Source of the DNA: Bin87 sp034423575
GTDB taxonomy: Bacteria > Chloroflexota > Dehalococcoidia > Lucifugimonadales > UBA3495
NCBI GenBank assembly: GCA_034423575.1
Contig: DAOUIF010000001.1
Coordinates: forward strand, 1 to 64,000
Reading direction: 5' to 3'
DNA: 64,000 nt
Both the position numbers and the translations under genes were made by a program. Below the pieces are notes generated by a model that searched no databases, had not been told where the DNA came from, and worked only from the letters and a program-made list of their open reading frames with translations. Of the stretch, positions 44,466 to 54,022 are shown piece by piece. Numbering within the stretch: the stretch's first letter is position 1; every line of letters begins with the position of its first letter.

Positions 44466-45296
44466 ATGCCTGACGAAACCACCGACGGACTCCCCGTGTC
44501 CCGCTCCGGCCAGTCCGCACTGACGGTGTGCGAAACGGCCGCCCGCCGAGCCGGTCAGCTGGTCCTGGAGCGCTTCCGTACCGATGTGGAAGTCAGCCTC
44601 AAGGGGCGGGCAAACGTGGTCACCGACGCTGACCTGGCGTCCGAAAGGCTGATACTGGATTACGTGGCGGAAGAGTTTCCCGATTTCGGTATTCTCTCGG
44701 AAGAATCCGCTCCCGTTGCTGGCTCGTCGCCGTACACCTGGGTGGTTGACCCCATAGACGGCACTCGCAATTTCGCCGAGGGGATCCTCCATTTCTGCGT
44801 GGTGGTCGCCATCGCCGCCGGCGACCAGGTGGTCTGCGGAGTAACCTACGACCCGGTGCGGGACGAGATGTTTTCGGCCCAGAAAGGGCGCGGAGCCTCG
44901 CTGAACGGGCAGTCCGTCACCGTTTCTGACCGAGATGACATCGACGAAGCGGTGCTGGGTTTCGACCTGGGGTACAACTTCGACCAGGCCAAGCTGTTGC
45001 TGGAACTGGCGGCGGGTGTCTGGCCCAAGGTCCAGGGATACCGTCTGATGGGGTCCAGCGCCCTGAGCCTGGCCTACGCCGCCTGCGGCCGCATCGACCT
45101 CTACTTCCACCACAGCCTGTCAGCGTGGGATATCGCGTCGGGCGTGCTGTTGGCGAGGGAAGCGGGAGGCCAGGTGCTGGACCGGGCCACGCTGGAGGAT
45201 GCCACCCTGTTTTCGCCCGGCCTTATCGTGTCCAATCCGGCTTTGGTTGAGCAGTTCCTGGCCCTGACTGAAGGAGCGTCCTGGCGCACGATGTGA
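44466..45296 (+). CDS. suhB: Inositol monophosphatase family protein
   Basis: 276 aa. The metal site motifs are DADLASERLILDYV, EESAP, WVVDPIDGTRNFAEG and the C-terminal SAWDIASGVLLAREAGG. Hydrolyses inositol phosphates or related sugar phosphates such as histidinol phosphate; precise substrate not determined. Divergent from the Nudix gene with about 120 bp between. Confidence 0.9.
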   Translation: MPDETTDGLPVSRSGQSALTVCETAARRAGQLVLERFRTDVEVSLKGRANVVTDADLASERLILDYVAEEFPDFGILSEESAPVAGSSPYTWVVDPIDGTRNFAEGILHFCVVVAIAAGDQVVCGVTYDPVRDEMFSAQKGRGASLNGQSVTVSDRDDIDEAVLGFDLGYNFDQAKLLLELAAGVWPKVQGYRLMGSSALSLAYAACGRIDLYFHHSLSAWDIASGVLLAREAGGQVLDRATLEDATLFSPGLIVSNPALVEQFLALTEGASWRTM

Positions 45297-45376
45297 ACGC
45301 CGACCCGCAGCCCCCGCGGGTGCCGTAACGGATTGGCCCTTGGGCGTTTGACCGTAGATTGTAAGGAGGGATGTCC

Positions 45377-46489
45377 ATGGTCACGCAGATTTTCGAGATG
45401 GTCCGCGAAGTGGGCCGGGTCCCGTCGTCTGAGGTACCGCTGAACGCGGCCGAGCAAACCCGGTTCGAACGGATCATGGACCAGGCGGTGATGATCGACG
45501 TTCACCAGCATCCTTTCCTGCTGCCGGAGGACATGGACCGGTTCATCGAGTTCCTGCGCACCAGCCGCTACCAGTACGGCTACCAGGCTGTGGAGGCCGG
45601 CGGTTGGTCGGCGGTGACCACCGCCAGCGCGTTCAGCGGGTTCAAGAGCGCCACCGACATGTCCTTCATGGAATACGAGGACATCGCTGCCGAGGTCGGT
45701 GGAATGCTGGCAGACGTGGCGACCCAGGACAACATCGTGCGGGTGAGCGACGCGGACGAGATCCTGGCCGCTCGGCAGCAGGGCAAGATCGGCTTCCTGC
45801 CCACCCTGGAGCACCTGGCCATCGGGAACCGCATCGAGCGGGTGGACGCACTGTTCGGTATGGGCGTGCGCCTGGCCGGCATCACCTACAACCGGCGTAA
45901 CTTCATCGGTGACGGTCAGACTGAGCGCAACCCGGGCGGGCTTAGCGATTTCGGTGTGGAGGTGGTGCATCGCATGAACGATTTGGGCATGGCGGTGGAC
46001 TTGTCCCACGCGTCGACGCCCACGGCCATGGATGCCATCGAGATTTCCCGCGCCCCGACGGTGTTCAGCCACAACGCCTCCTACACGCTGCGCCCGAACG
46101 GCCGGACCCGAAAGGACGAGGAGCTGCTGGCCTGCGCCCGCAACGGCGGCCTCGTGTGCATCACGGCCGTGCCCAACTCGCTGAGCGACGACCCCGAGCA
46201 GGACATCGAGTGTGTGCTGGACCACTACGACTACATGGTGAACCTGGTCGGCGTCGATCACGTGGGGATCGGAACCGATACCACCGTGGGCGACCACGTG
46301 GCGTTCCACCGTGTCCTGCTGGGGCGGGGGCCGGACCAGCTGCCCGCCCCATATTTGAACGGGCTCGAATCGCCGGCCGACGGCAAGAATATCGTGCGCG
46401 GCCTGATCCGACGAGGTCACTCCGACGAGGACGTGCTCAAGATCGTAGGCGGCAACGCGCTGGACTACTTCCGCCGGGTGATCGGGTAG
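45377..46489 (+). CDS. Membrane dipeptidase family protein (M19)
   Basis: 370 aa from ATG 45377; AAGGAGG is 7 nt upstream, while ATG 45371 is too close. Zinc ligands: VMIDVHQHPFLL (HxH; usual DGHND differs), LEHL, VDLSHASTPTAM, FSHNASYTL and DHVGIGTDTT. The normal family signature DGHND is altered to DVHQH. No membrane anchor. First gene of an operon with the MetE-like and PNPOx genes. Confidence 0.85.
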   Translation: MVTQIFEMVREVGRVPSSEVPLNAAEQTRFERIMDQAVMIDVHQHPFLLPEDMDRFIEFLRTSRYQYGYQAVEAGGWSAVTTASAFSGFKSATDMSFMEYEDIAAEVGGMLADVATQDNIVRVSDADEILAARQQGKIGFLPTLEHLAIGNRIERVDALFGMGVRLAGITYNRRNFIGDGQTERNPGGLSDFGVEVVHRMNDLGMAVDLSHASTPTAMDAIEISRAPTVFSHNASYTLRPNGRTRKDEELLACARNGGLVCITAVPNSLSDDPEQDIECVLDHYDYMVNLVGVDHVGIGTDTTVGDHVAFHRVLLGRGPDQLPAPYLNGLESPADGKNIVRGLIRRGHSDEDVLKIVGGNALDYFRRVIG

Positions 46490-46521
46490 ACGCCGACCGG
46501 CATAGGACATCCGGAGGTCGT

Positions 46522-47577
46522 ATGGCCGACGTAAAGAGCTGGGCGCACCTGGTGGGCAGCGTTCCGTTGCTCGATGCGGAAACGGTGTTCCGCACCGTCA
46601 GCGATGCCTGGGGACCGCACCTGCGACGCATCTCGGATGGGGAAACAGGTCGTCGTGGTCGCTGGATCTGGTTCCAACGCGAGATGCTGGAGCAGCATCC
46701 GGCCATGGAACCGGACCCGGAGGAGCCGCCATACGCGCTGTACCAGTGGGACGGCCAGCTGCTGCGCAAAACTCCCTACATCCGCTTCAGGCAAGGCGCT
46801 GATCCAGCCGCCGTTGAATTTCCCACCGGGTACGCCGAGGCGGCTCTGGAGTCCTTTGACCTGTACGCCCGCCTCCAGGACGACGAGGTGATTCCAGCGG
46901 ACGCCCGGTTCCAGGTATCCCTGCCCACACCAATGGCCACGGCGTACATGTACGTGAGCCCGTCGGAGCGGGACGCGTACATGCCCGCCTACGAACGGTC
47001 GCTGCTATCTGCGGTAGATGAGATTCTCGCGTCCACTCCGCATGACCGGCTGTCGATCCAGTGGGACGTTTGCCAGGAGGTGCTGCTGTTCGAGGACTAC
47101 TTCCCGCATCGACCCGCCGACTACAAGGAGCAAATCTTCGACGAGTTGGGTCGGCTGGGCTCAGCGGTCCCCGAGGCGGTGGACCTGGGCTACCATCTTT
47201 GCTATGGATCGCCACGGGACGAACACTTGGTGATGCCCAAGGACACGGGGATTCTGGTCGAGATCGCCAGAGGCATCGCCGACCGGTTGGACCGCCGCCT
47301 GGACTTTATCCACCTGCCCGTGCCCAAGCACCGCACGGATCACGAATACTTCCGGCCTCTTGAAGAATTGCGCCTGCCTGCAGAGACCCAACTGATCCTG
47401 GGCCTGATCCACTACGACGATGAGGCTGGTGACCGCATCCGCATCGACGCGGCTCGCGATTTCGTCACTACGTTTGGAGTGGCCAGCGAATGTGGTTGGG
47501 GACGGACGGACCCGTGCCGGGTTCCCGGCCTGCTGGAGAGCCATCGTCGCGCGGTGGAGTACATCAACGTCGGATGA
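46522..47577 (+). CDS. Cobalamin-independent methionine synthase-like (UROD/MetE fold) protein
   Basis: 351 aa from ATG 46522 with GGAGG upstream. Blocks seen in this subfamily are HLVGSVPLLDAETVF, RRISDGETGRRGRWIWFQ, VSLPTPMATAYMYVSPSERD, LCYGSPRDEHLVMPKD and the final GVASECGWGRTDP with a metal-type Cys. It lacks the N-terminal half of MetE, so is not a full methionine synthase. Substrate unknown, likely a methyl transfer or decarboxylation. Confidence 0.65.
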   Translation: MADVKSWAHLVGSVPLLDAETVFRTVSDAWGPHLRRISDGETGRRGRWIWFQREMLEQHPAMEPDPEEPPYALYQWDGQLLRKTPYIRFRQGADPAAVEFPTGYAEAALESFDLYARLQDDEVIPADARFQVSLPTPMATAYMYVSPSERDAYMPAYERSLLSAVDEILASTPHDRLSIQWDVCQEVLLFEDYFPHRPADYKEQIFDELGRLGSAVPEAVDLGYHLCYGSPRDEHLVMPKDTGILVEIARGIADRLDRRLDFIHLPVPKHRTDHEYFRPLEELRLPAETQLILGLIHYDDEAGDRIRIDAARDFVTTFGVASECGWGRTDPCRVPGLLESHRRAVEYINVG

Positions 47578-47602
47578 CCGACGTCCGTTTGAGGGATTAA
47601 AG

Positions 47603-48046
47603 ATGATTCAGTTGACCGAGGAAATGTCGAGCTTGATTAACCGGGCCCGGGACGACGGTTACCCCTGCATCGTGGGTACGGCGTCGGATGACGGTACGCC
47701 CAACTGCGGATACATCGGCACCGTGCTCACCGTGGGCGACGATACGCTGATCTACCGTGACCGCACCGGGCGCAACCCGTTGGAGCACATCGAGGCGAAC
47801 CCGAAGGTCATCGTCCTGTTCCGCAATGCCGAACAGGATGCCGGATGGAAGTTCCGCTGCACCGCCAGCGTCCACCGCGACGGGCAGGTGTTCGAGGATA
47901 TGACCGATCGGCTGCTGGCATCGGGGTTGGTGAACGAACGCTATCTGCAGGGCAGCGTCGGCGCCATCGTCGTGCTGCGCATCGACCAGGTCCTGACCCT
48001 GTTCGGAGAATTGTTGCAGGAACGGGAGCCCGGCCTGCAGTGGTGA
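47603..48046 (+). CDS. Pyridoxamine 5'-phosphate oxidase-like flavin protein
   Basis: 147 aa from ATG 47603. The split-barrel fold is recognised by YPCIVGTASDDGTPNCGYIG, YRDRTGRNPLEHIEANPKVIVLF and WKFRCTASVHRDGQVFEDM. These small proteins bind FMN or F420 and often reduce small molecules. Third gene of the dipeptidase operon, 25 bp after the MetE-like gene. Confidence 0.8.
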   Translation: MIQLTEEMSSLINRARDDGYPCIVGTASDDGTPNCGYIGTVLTVGDDTLIYRDRTGRNPLEHIEANPKVIVLFRNAEQDAGWKFRCTASVHRDGQVFEDMTDRLLASGLVNERYLQGSVGAIVVLRIDQVLTLFGELLQEREPGLQW

Positions 48047-48063
48047 TCGGGCCATCACCCGAT

Positions 48064-48151
48064 TGGCGGAGGGAGTGGGATTCGAACCCACGAACCCGTG
48101 AGGGTTAACGGTTTTCAAGACCGTCGCAATCGTCCACTCTGCCATCCCTCC
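48064..48151 (-). tRNA. tRNA-Ser (UGA anticodon)
   Basis: Class II tRNA with a long variable arm. Acceptor GGAGGGA pairs with TCCCTCC; the anticodon stem-loop CGGTCTTGAAAACCG gives TGA; the T arm carries GGTTCGAATCC. Discriminator G is followed by an encoded CCA (48064-48066). Confidence 0.95.
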
Positions 48152-48296
48152 CAACGCCGGGTATCTATTGTAAAGCCGCCGGCCCGCAGGCGTACAGGCC
48201 GCAGGTTGGAGTTACAGCCCGGCTGAACTGCCGTTCGGACGCGAGTGTTTCACGACTATAATGTCGTTCACTGCATCACCGAAACGGAGCCGCTCA

Positions 48297-49463
48297 ATGC
48301 CCGAAGACTTGGTCCGCGTAGCCGAAAGCTTTGTGCCGGAGATCCTGGCGAACGTCGAACGGATCGACGCGGAGTGTCAACTCCCACCCGATCTGGCCGC
48401 CCGCCTGGCGGCGCACAACCTCTTCTGCCTTTACGCGCCGCAGGCACTGGGCGGCCCGGAACTTGACCCGCTCACGGCGTTCCGGGTGGTGGAAACCATA
48501 TCCCGGGCCGATGGGTCAGCGGGATGGTGCGTGTTCAACGGCAGCGCGATCACGGCTGCCCTGGCTCGGCTCACCGTAGATGCCGTCAAGGAGATCTTCG
48601 GCGACCCGCCCGCCATGCTGGGCTCTGGGTCGGCGCGACCCGAAGGCACCGCGACCATCACCGAGGGTGGATACATCATCAACGGCCGCTGGAACTATTT
48701 GAGCGGCATCGATCACTCCACTGCTCTGTTCCTCAACTGCCGCCTGCTGCAGCATGGCGGGTCTCCGGCGCGGAACGACGACGGTAGTCAGGCCATACGC
48801 GTGGTGGTGGTCCCTGTCGCCTCCGGCACGGTGATCGACAACTGGACCACCTTGGGGATGCGCGGCACCGCGAGCAACGACTGCGAATATTCTGACGTGT
48901 TCGTGCCCGCGCACCACTCGTATCGACGCGGCGACCCGTCGTATCATCCCGGGCCGCTGTACAACCCGGCGCAAACCGCCATTCTGATCAGCTGGACGCT
49001 GGCTGCCGCCAACGCCCTGGGCATGGCCCGCGGCGCCATGAACGCGTTTCACGATCTTGCCACGGGGTCCGGCACTACCAACTCGCCGATGCTGCTGCGA
49101 GACCGCGCGTACGTGCAGATCGCGTATGGCGAGTGCGAGGCCATCCTGGACGGAGCACGGACCTACGTGCTCGACGCCGTGGACAGCATGTGGGACGCCC
49201 AGGTGTACCAGAGGGCCGACCTGATGGACCGGGCCGTCCGGGCCAGGCTGGCCATAACCCATGCCATCCGCCGCTCCGTCGACGTCGTCGACCAGCTATT
49301 CAACGTGGCCGGCACCAACGCCATTCACCGGTCGGTCGGGCTGGAACGGTTTTTCCGCGACCTGCACGTCAGCGGCCAGCACATATCGGGTCTACCGAAC
49401 AATTTCGAGTACGGCGGGCAGGTCTTGATGGGCGCGGAGACGGCCTCCTCCCTTTATACCTGA
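48297..49463 (+). CDS. Acyl-CoA dehydrogenase/flavin monooxygenase-family protein
   Basis: 388 aa from ATG 48297 with GGAG upstream. Acyl-CoA dehydrogenase fold: ETISRADGSAGWCVFNGSAI, NYLSGIDHSTALFLN, TTLGMRGTASNDCEYSDVFV and the C-terminal helical part with FNVAGTNAIHRSVGLERFFRD. It resembles the two-component flavin hydroxylases of the HsaA/HpaB type more than beta-oxidation enzymes. Probably acts in aromatic or steroid-like compound degradation. Confidence 0.8.
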   Translation: MPEDLVRVAESFVPEILANVERIDAECQLPPDLAARLAAHNLFCLYAPQALGGPELDPLTAFRVVETISRADGSAGWCVFNGSAITAALARLTVDAVKEIFGDPPAMLGSGSARPEGTATITEGGYIINGRWNYLSGIDHSTALFLNCRLLQHGGSPARNDDGSQAIRVVVVPVASGTVIDNWTTLGMRGTASNDCEYSDVFVPAHHSYRRGDPSYHPGPLYNPAQTAILISWTLAAANALGMARGAMNAFHDLATGSGTTNSPMLLRDRAYVQIAYGECEAILDGARTYVLDAVDSMWDAQVYQRADLMDRAVRARLAITHAIRRSVDVVDQLFNVAGTNAIHRSVGLERFFRDLHVSGQHISGLPNNFEYGGQVLMGAETASSLYT

Positions 49464-49481
49464 GCTTCGGATGATGAACGC

Positions 49482-49509
49482 AAAGGGCGACCAACCGGCC
49501 GCCCCTTGC
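49482..49509 (-). terminator. Hairpin terminator after the minus-strand DUF4286-like gene
   Basis: CAAGGGGCGGCC ... GGTCGCCCTTTG on the minus strand pairs fully if two G-U pairs are allowed; on the plus strand the same pairs are A-C mismatches. This polarity marks it as a terminator for the gene at 49532-50206. Confidence 0.5.
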
Positions 49510-49531
49510 AGATGGTCGGGTGGGGTGGTTC

Positions 49532-50206
49532 CTACTCGGGGAAGATTCGCTGGTATATGCCCGGCGACCCTTCGCCGTGGACCATGTGCGGGCGCACCTC
49601 ATGGGTCCAGACCGGTGTGACGATCCTGCTCCAGTTCTGCCAGGCCGCGCTCTGTGCCACTTCCAGCGACTCCATCTCGTGCACCGTGGCGTATTTGGGC
49701 TCGCCCATCACTGCCTGGAACCGGCGGGCGCGGATGTATCCGGGGACGTCCGCGGTCATCGGCAGGCGCTCGTTGTTGTAGGCGTCGTTCCACGCCTCTT
49801 CGAGGTGTTCCGGGATGCCCATACGACCCACGAGGATCAGCTGCGACATGCCCGCTTGTGCCGTCTCCTCGGATAGTTCGTCGGGATGCACTCGCTTGTA
49901 CAGGTTGCGGACGTATTCGGTCCCAATGACGCTTGGGGACATTCGCCGCGACCACTCGGTCGGCTCGTTCAGCCATTTCTGCCATTCGTCCGAGTACCAG
50001 GCCTCGTGGCTGTCCAGCTCATAGACGGCCAGGTACTTGGGCCCGCCTTGCACCGCCTGGTAGCGCGCCGCATCCAGGACGCCCGGGATCGACAGCCGCT
50101 CCGGGATGTGTTCGTCGTTGTACCAGCGGTTGTATTCCTCGTCGTTTTCGGGCGCCACGTCGCTGTACACCAGCAACAGGCCGTCGCCTTTCTTCCTCGC
50201 AGGCAT
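49532..50206 (-). CDS. Duplicated dimeric alpha/beta barrel protein (DUF4286-like)
   Basis: 224 aa in two similar halves. Repeat 1: NDEEYNRWYNDEHIPERL and RYQAVQGGPKYLAVYELDS; repeat 2: EEAWNDAYNNERLPMTADV and RFQAVMGEPKYATVHEMES. The two ferredoxin-like halves probably form an intramolecular dimeric barrel, as in EthD or small monooxygenases. GGAG lies 7 nt before ATG 50206. Divergent from the Baeyer-Villiger gene; a plausible partner in its pathway. Confidence 0.72.
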   Translation of the reverse strand: MPARKKGDGLLLVYSDVAPENDEEYNRWYNDEHIPERLSIPGVLDAARYQAVQGGPKYLAVYELDSHEAWYSDEWQKWLNEPTEWSRRMSPSVIGTEYVRNLYKRVHPDELSEETAQAGMSQLILVGRMGIPEHLEEAWNDAYNNERLPMTADVPGYIRARRFQAVMGEPKYATVHEMESLEVAQSAAWQNWSRIVTPVWTHEVRPHMVHGEGSPGIYQRIFPE

Positions 50207-50427
50207 CGCTCTACTCCGTCCGTTCTTACGCCGCGCAGCGTCAGCGGGTTGTCAAACTGGACGGCAGTATAGCACCGGGCAGGGAGGATCCCTGTGCGGG
50301 GAGCGGAATTGGCCCAGTGATTCGGGCGGTTGCCGTGACCGGCCGTCACAGCCTCGATACGGGTGTATAATCCGCCCACCGTTTCCACTTTAGGCCGACG
50401 CGTGTCACAGGTTGACAGGAGGGTTTT

Positions 50428-52062
50428 ATGACTACGTCGTTGCAGCAAACGTCTTCCAACGGGCATTCCGCCGGAGGCGCAGAGGAATTTGACGTTATCG
50501 TCATCGGCGCCGGTGTTACGGGGTTGTATTCCCTGTACCGGCTGCGCCAGTTGGGCTTCTCCGTCAGATCCCTCGAAGAAGGGACCGGTGTTGGCGGCAC
50601 CTGGTACTGGAACCGCTACCCTGGGGCCCGCTTCGATTCGGAAAGCTACACCTACGGGTATTCCTTCTCCGAGGAACTTCTCCAGGAGTGGGAGTGGCAG
50701 GAGCACTATTCCAGCCAGCCGGAAAACGAGCGATATCTCAACTACGTGGCCGACAAATTCGACCTCCGAGGCGACATAAGGTTCAACTCCCGGGTCGCCT
50801 CCCTGGTGTACGACGAAGGCGGCAACCGCTGGCAGATAACCACCGACGACGGGTACCAGGCCAGCGCGCAGTTCGTCATCACCGCCATTGGCATCCTCTC
50901 GGCGCGATACGTGCCGGAGTTTGAGGGCTTGGACAGCTACGAAGGGGCGTGGTGTCACACTAACCGCTGGCCCAAGGAGGGCATGGACCTGGCCGGGAAG
51001 CGCGTCGGAGTCATTGGGACCGGCGCCACCGCCGTCCAGTTGATCCCTGAGATCGTGGGAGAGGTCTCCCATCTGACGGTCTTCCAGCGCACTGCGAACT
51101 ACTGCGTGCCGCTGCGCAACGCTGTAATCGACCGGGAGACGCAGGACTACATCAAGAGTCACTACCCCGAGATTTTCGAGCAGTGCCTGTCAACCCCCGG
51201 TTCCTTCATGCACGAGTTCGACACCCGCTCCGCGCTGGCGGTTTCGGAAGAAGAGAAACTGGAGCAGTACGAACGCCTCTGGGCCGAGCCGGGCTTCAAG
51301 AAATGGCTGTCCAATTTCTATGACATCATGATGCCCGGGGAGGCGAACGAAGACTATGCCGAGTTCGTTCGCAACAAGATCCGCGAGCGCGTGCACGACC
51401 CGGAGGTTGCTGAGAAGCTGGTGCCGAAGAACCACATGTTCGGCTCCAAGCGCCTGCCTTGCGAGAGCGGGTACTACGAGGTCTACAACCGCGACAACGT
51501 CCTGCTGGTAGATGTCCGCGAGGATCCCATCGCGCGCCTGACCCCCCGCGGGATCCAGCTGGAGAGCGGCAACGAGTATGACCTGGACGTTATCATCTTC
51601 GCCACCGGCTACGACGCGGTTACCGGCCCGCTCAACCTGATTCACATCCAGGGTATCGGCGGCGAGGTCCTCAAGGAGAAGTTCGCCAACGGGCCACGCA
51701 CCTACATGGGCATGTCCAGCTACGGCTTCCCCAACCTTTTCACCATCAACGCCGCCTCCGTGGGCAACTTTCCCCGTTCCGCCGAGCCGCTGGTCGAGTG
51801 GGTGACCGACGCCATCGCCCACGTGCGCGACAACGGCCATAGCCGGATCATGGCTACTTCCGAAGCTGAGGAAGCGTGGGTGCGGCACATGAGGGAGGAC
51901 AGCGAGAACATCCTCCGCACCCAGGCCGACTCCTGGTTCGTGGGCGCCAACATCCCGGGCAAGGCCCGGGTGCTGCTGACCGCGCCGGACACCGCTCCCG
52001 CCATGCGCGCCAAGCGCGCCGAGGTGGAGGCCAACGGCTATGAGGGTTTCACGCTGGACTGA
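50428..52062 (+). CDS. Baeyer-Villiger-type flavin monooxygenase
   Basis: 544 aa. FAD-binding VIVIGAGVTGLYSLYRLRQL, GGTWYWNRYPGARFDSES and NADPH-binding VGVIGTGATAVQLIPEI. The BVMO fingerprint FxGxxxHxxxW appears as YEGAWCHTNRWP, with Tyr for Phe. Ends ...YEGFTLD. Converts ketones to esters or lactones using NADPH and O2. GGAGG 5 nt before the ATG. Near an LLM enzyme and two P450 genes, consistent with alicyclic or terpenoid breakdown. Confidence 0.9.
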   Translation: MTTSLQQTSSNGHSAGGAEEFDVIVIGAGVTGLYSLYRLRQLGFSVRSLEEGTGVGGTWYWNRYPGARFDSESYTYGYSFSEELLQEWEWQEHYSSQPENERYLNYVADKFDLRGDIRFNSRVASLVYDEGGNRWQITTDDGYQASAQFVITAIGILSARYVPEFEGLDSYEGAWCHTNRWPKEGMDLAGKRVGVIGTGATAVQLIPEIVGEVSHLTVFQRTANYCVPLRNAVIDRETQDYIKSHYPEIFEQCLSTPGSFMHEFDTRSALAVSEEEKLEQYERLWAEPGFKKWLSNFYDIMMPGEANEDYAEFVRNKIRERVHDPEVAEKLVPKNHMFGSKRLPCESGYYEVYNRDNVLLVDVREDPIARLTPRGIQLESGNEYDLDVIIFATGYDAVTGPLNLIHIQGIGGEVLKEKFANGPRTYMGMSSYGFPNLFTINAASVGNFPRSAEPLVEWVTDAIAHVRDNGHSRIMATSEAEEAWVRHMREDSENILRTQADSWFVGANIPGKARVLLTAPDTAPAMRAKRAEVEANGYEGFTLD

Positions 52063-52092
52063 CGCCAGGGAAGCTTCAGACCCTAATCGTTG

Positions 52093-52114
52093 GGGGCGAC
52101 CGATCGGTCGCCCC
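52093..52114. terminator. Perfect 22-bp palindromic terminator
   Basis: GGGGCGACCGA and its exact complement give a 22-bp palindrome directly after the monooxygenase stop codon; it faces the converging MFS gene, so it may serve both. Confidence 0.7.
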
Positions 52115-52186
52115 TGATTCGTTCGGACGCAGTAGATCCACGGGTGAGAGACTCGCGATGGTACGCGGCCCGCAATGGCGGCTCTC

Positions 52187-53503
52187 TCAGGGTCGTTGGC
52201 CTTCGCTTGACGCGGCGTTGCCGGGACGCTTTGCCAACACGAACGCGGATGCGGAAATCGCCTGCAGCACGCCGACGGCTACCAGGACGGGGACAAAGCT
52301 GCCGGTGCGGTCAAAGACCCATCCCGCCGCCGCCGGGACCACCGGCCCGCTGATCCCGTAAAACAGGGTCATAACTCCCACCAGCGTGCCAAAGCTGCGC
52401 CGGCCGAAGTATTCGCCCACGGTGATCCAGGCAAGGGAACTCACCCCCTGCCCTGTAGCCGACGAAAGGATCAGGCACCAGGCCACCGAATTGCCGTCCA
52501 GCAGCAGGGCGGCGACGGAGCACAGGGCGACCACCGCCATGGCGCCACTCAGCAGCCAACGCGGCGACGCCCAAGCGGCGGCGAGACCCATGCCGAACCG
52601 GGCCGGAATGGTGGCGAAATAGGTGATGGACAAGTAGAGGGACGTCCGTGCTTCGTCGACGCCTTTCCAGATCAGGATGGGGATTTGGTTGATGACCAGG
52701 ACGTCGGACGGAATCGTGCGCAGTGCGGCGCCCACCGTCAGCGCCCAGAAGGAAAGCGTGACCAGCGCCTGTGTCGCCGAGTAATCCAGCCGCTGCGAGC
52801 CTGCGGTTCCAGCGAGCCTTGACCCTCGCCGGGCGGGTTTCGCCTCGACCGCGCCAGCGCCGTAGGGCTGTAGACCCACGTCCTCGGGTCGACTGCGGAT
52901 GACTGTCACCGCCGGGATGGTCAGGACGCACACCAGGGCGCCGGCTACAATCGCCGTGGCGCGCCATCCGAACTGGTCCGCGGCGGCGCTGAGGGCAGGG
53001 AGAATGGCCGCCGCACCGACCATGACGGCGGTATTGATCACCGCCAACGCGAAGGCCTTGCGCTGTTCAAACCACTGGTTGACCAACGTCATCAGGGTCG
53101 GGAAGATGCCCAAGCCTCGACCCACCGAAGCGGCCACCGAGTAGACCGCCACGATAGCCCAGAACGAGTCGGCGAAACCCAGGGCCGCAAACCCAAGCCC
53201 CGATAGCAGGCCGCCAGCCAGGATCAATCGGCGCGCGCCGTAACGGTCGGCCAGCCAACCAGCCGCCAGCGAGGTCACGTCGCCAACACCCCAGGCCGCC
53301 CCGACCACGAAGGCGGATTGACCAGATGTGAGGCCGAGTTCACCCCGGATGAGAACCGAAAACGCCAGGTACCCCGGGATGACAACGCCGAAAGCGAAAA
53401 AGCCCAAAACCACTGCGGCGGAGAGCACCCACCAGCCGTAGAAGACCCCGCCCGGAGCACTGGGTTTCCGGGCGGGGTTCAAGCGAAGCCACAGCCCGCG
53501 CAC
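52187..53503 (-). CDS. MFS transporter
   Basis: 438 aa with 12 hydrophobic segments and the MFS loop motif GWLADRYGARRLILAG after helix 2; the second half has ISGPVVPAAAGWVFDRTGSF. Similar to OFA/monocarboxylate-type carriers (FYGWWVLSAAVVLGFFAFGV). Starts with GTG 53503. Probably moves an organic acid; substrate not inferred. Confidence 0.88.
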   Translation of the reverse strand: MRGLWLRLNPARKPSAPGGVFYGWWVLSAAVVLGFFAFGVVIPGYLAFSVLIRGELGLTSGQSAFVVGAAWGVGDVTSLAAGWLADRYGARRLILAGGLLSGLGFAALGFADSFWAIVAVYSVAASVGRGLGIFPTLMTLVNQWFEQRKAFALAVINTAVMVGAAAILPALSAAADQFGWRATAIVAGALVCVLTIPAVTVIRSRPEDVGLQPYGAGAVEAKPARRGSRLAGTAGSQRLDYSATQALVTLSFWALTVGAALRTIPSDVLVINQIPILIWKGVDEARTSLYLSITYFATIPARFGMGLAAAWASPRWLLSGAMAVVALCSVAALLLDGNSVAWCLILSSATGQGVSSLAWITVGEYFGRRSFGTLVGVMTLFYGISGPVVPAAAGWVFDRTGSFVPVLVAVGVLQAISASAFVLAKRPGNAASSEGQRP

Positions 53504-53608
53504 GGAGAATGTCCGATTTCAGGCCGAAATTGCAGCCGTCGGGTCAGCCGGGCCGGAGCCCAAGTCTGCACCGGCTTACCACGCAGAATTGGCTGCGAAA
53601 CCGTCTCC

Positions 53609-53977
53609 CTAATCCGCCAGCGGTATCACCAGGTAAACCCTTTCCTCGTTGCCGACCACACGCGTGGTGTGGCCCTGTCCGGTCAGATCCTCGGCCAGGA
53701 GGACGTCGCCGGGCCCAACCCGGTGCGTGGTCCCGTCGCCCAGCCCGATCTCGGCCTGCCCGGCGAGGGTCACGGTGTACTGTCGCCGGGGCGCGCAATG
53801 GAAGTCCAGGAAGTAGTCGGGAGGTGAGATCCGAATCGTCATGCCGCTGGTCGCCTGCATCGGCGTCCCCCGTCCGTAGGCTCCCTCGGTATCGAGGAAG
53901 TCCTCGAATGGGGGTTCGTAATGCTCGAGACGGGACTGACCGTCGGAATCGGTGAAAACGCGAACGAACTGGGGCAT
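53609..53977 (-). CDS. Cupin-fold protein
   Basis: 122 aa. The double-stranded beta-helix segments PRRQYTVTLAGQAEIGLGDG and VGPGDVLLAEDLTGQGHTTR are recognisable. Two metal-binding His are partly retained (HTTR). AGGAG 7 nt before ATG 53977. Might act as an isomerase, oxygenase or ligand-binding protein; unspecified. Confidence 0.78.
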   Translation of the reverse strand: MPQFVRVFTDSDGQSRLEHYEPPFEDFLDTEGAYGRGTPMQATSGMTIRISPPDYFLDFHCAPRRQYTVTLAGQAEIGLGDGTTHRVGPGDVLLAEDLTGQGHTTRVVGNEERVYLVIPLAD

Positions 53978-54022
53978 CAGAAATCTCCTGGAGGATGCGT
54001 ATTGCGTCCGATTATACAGGGC

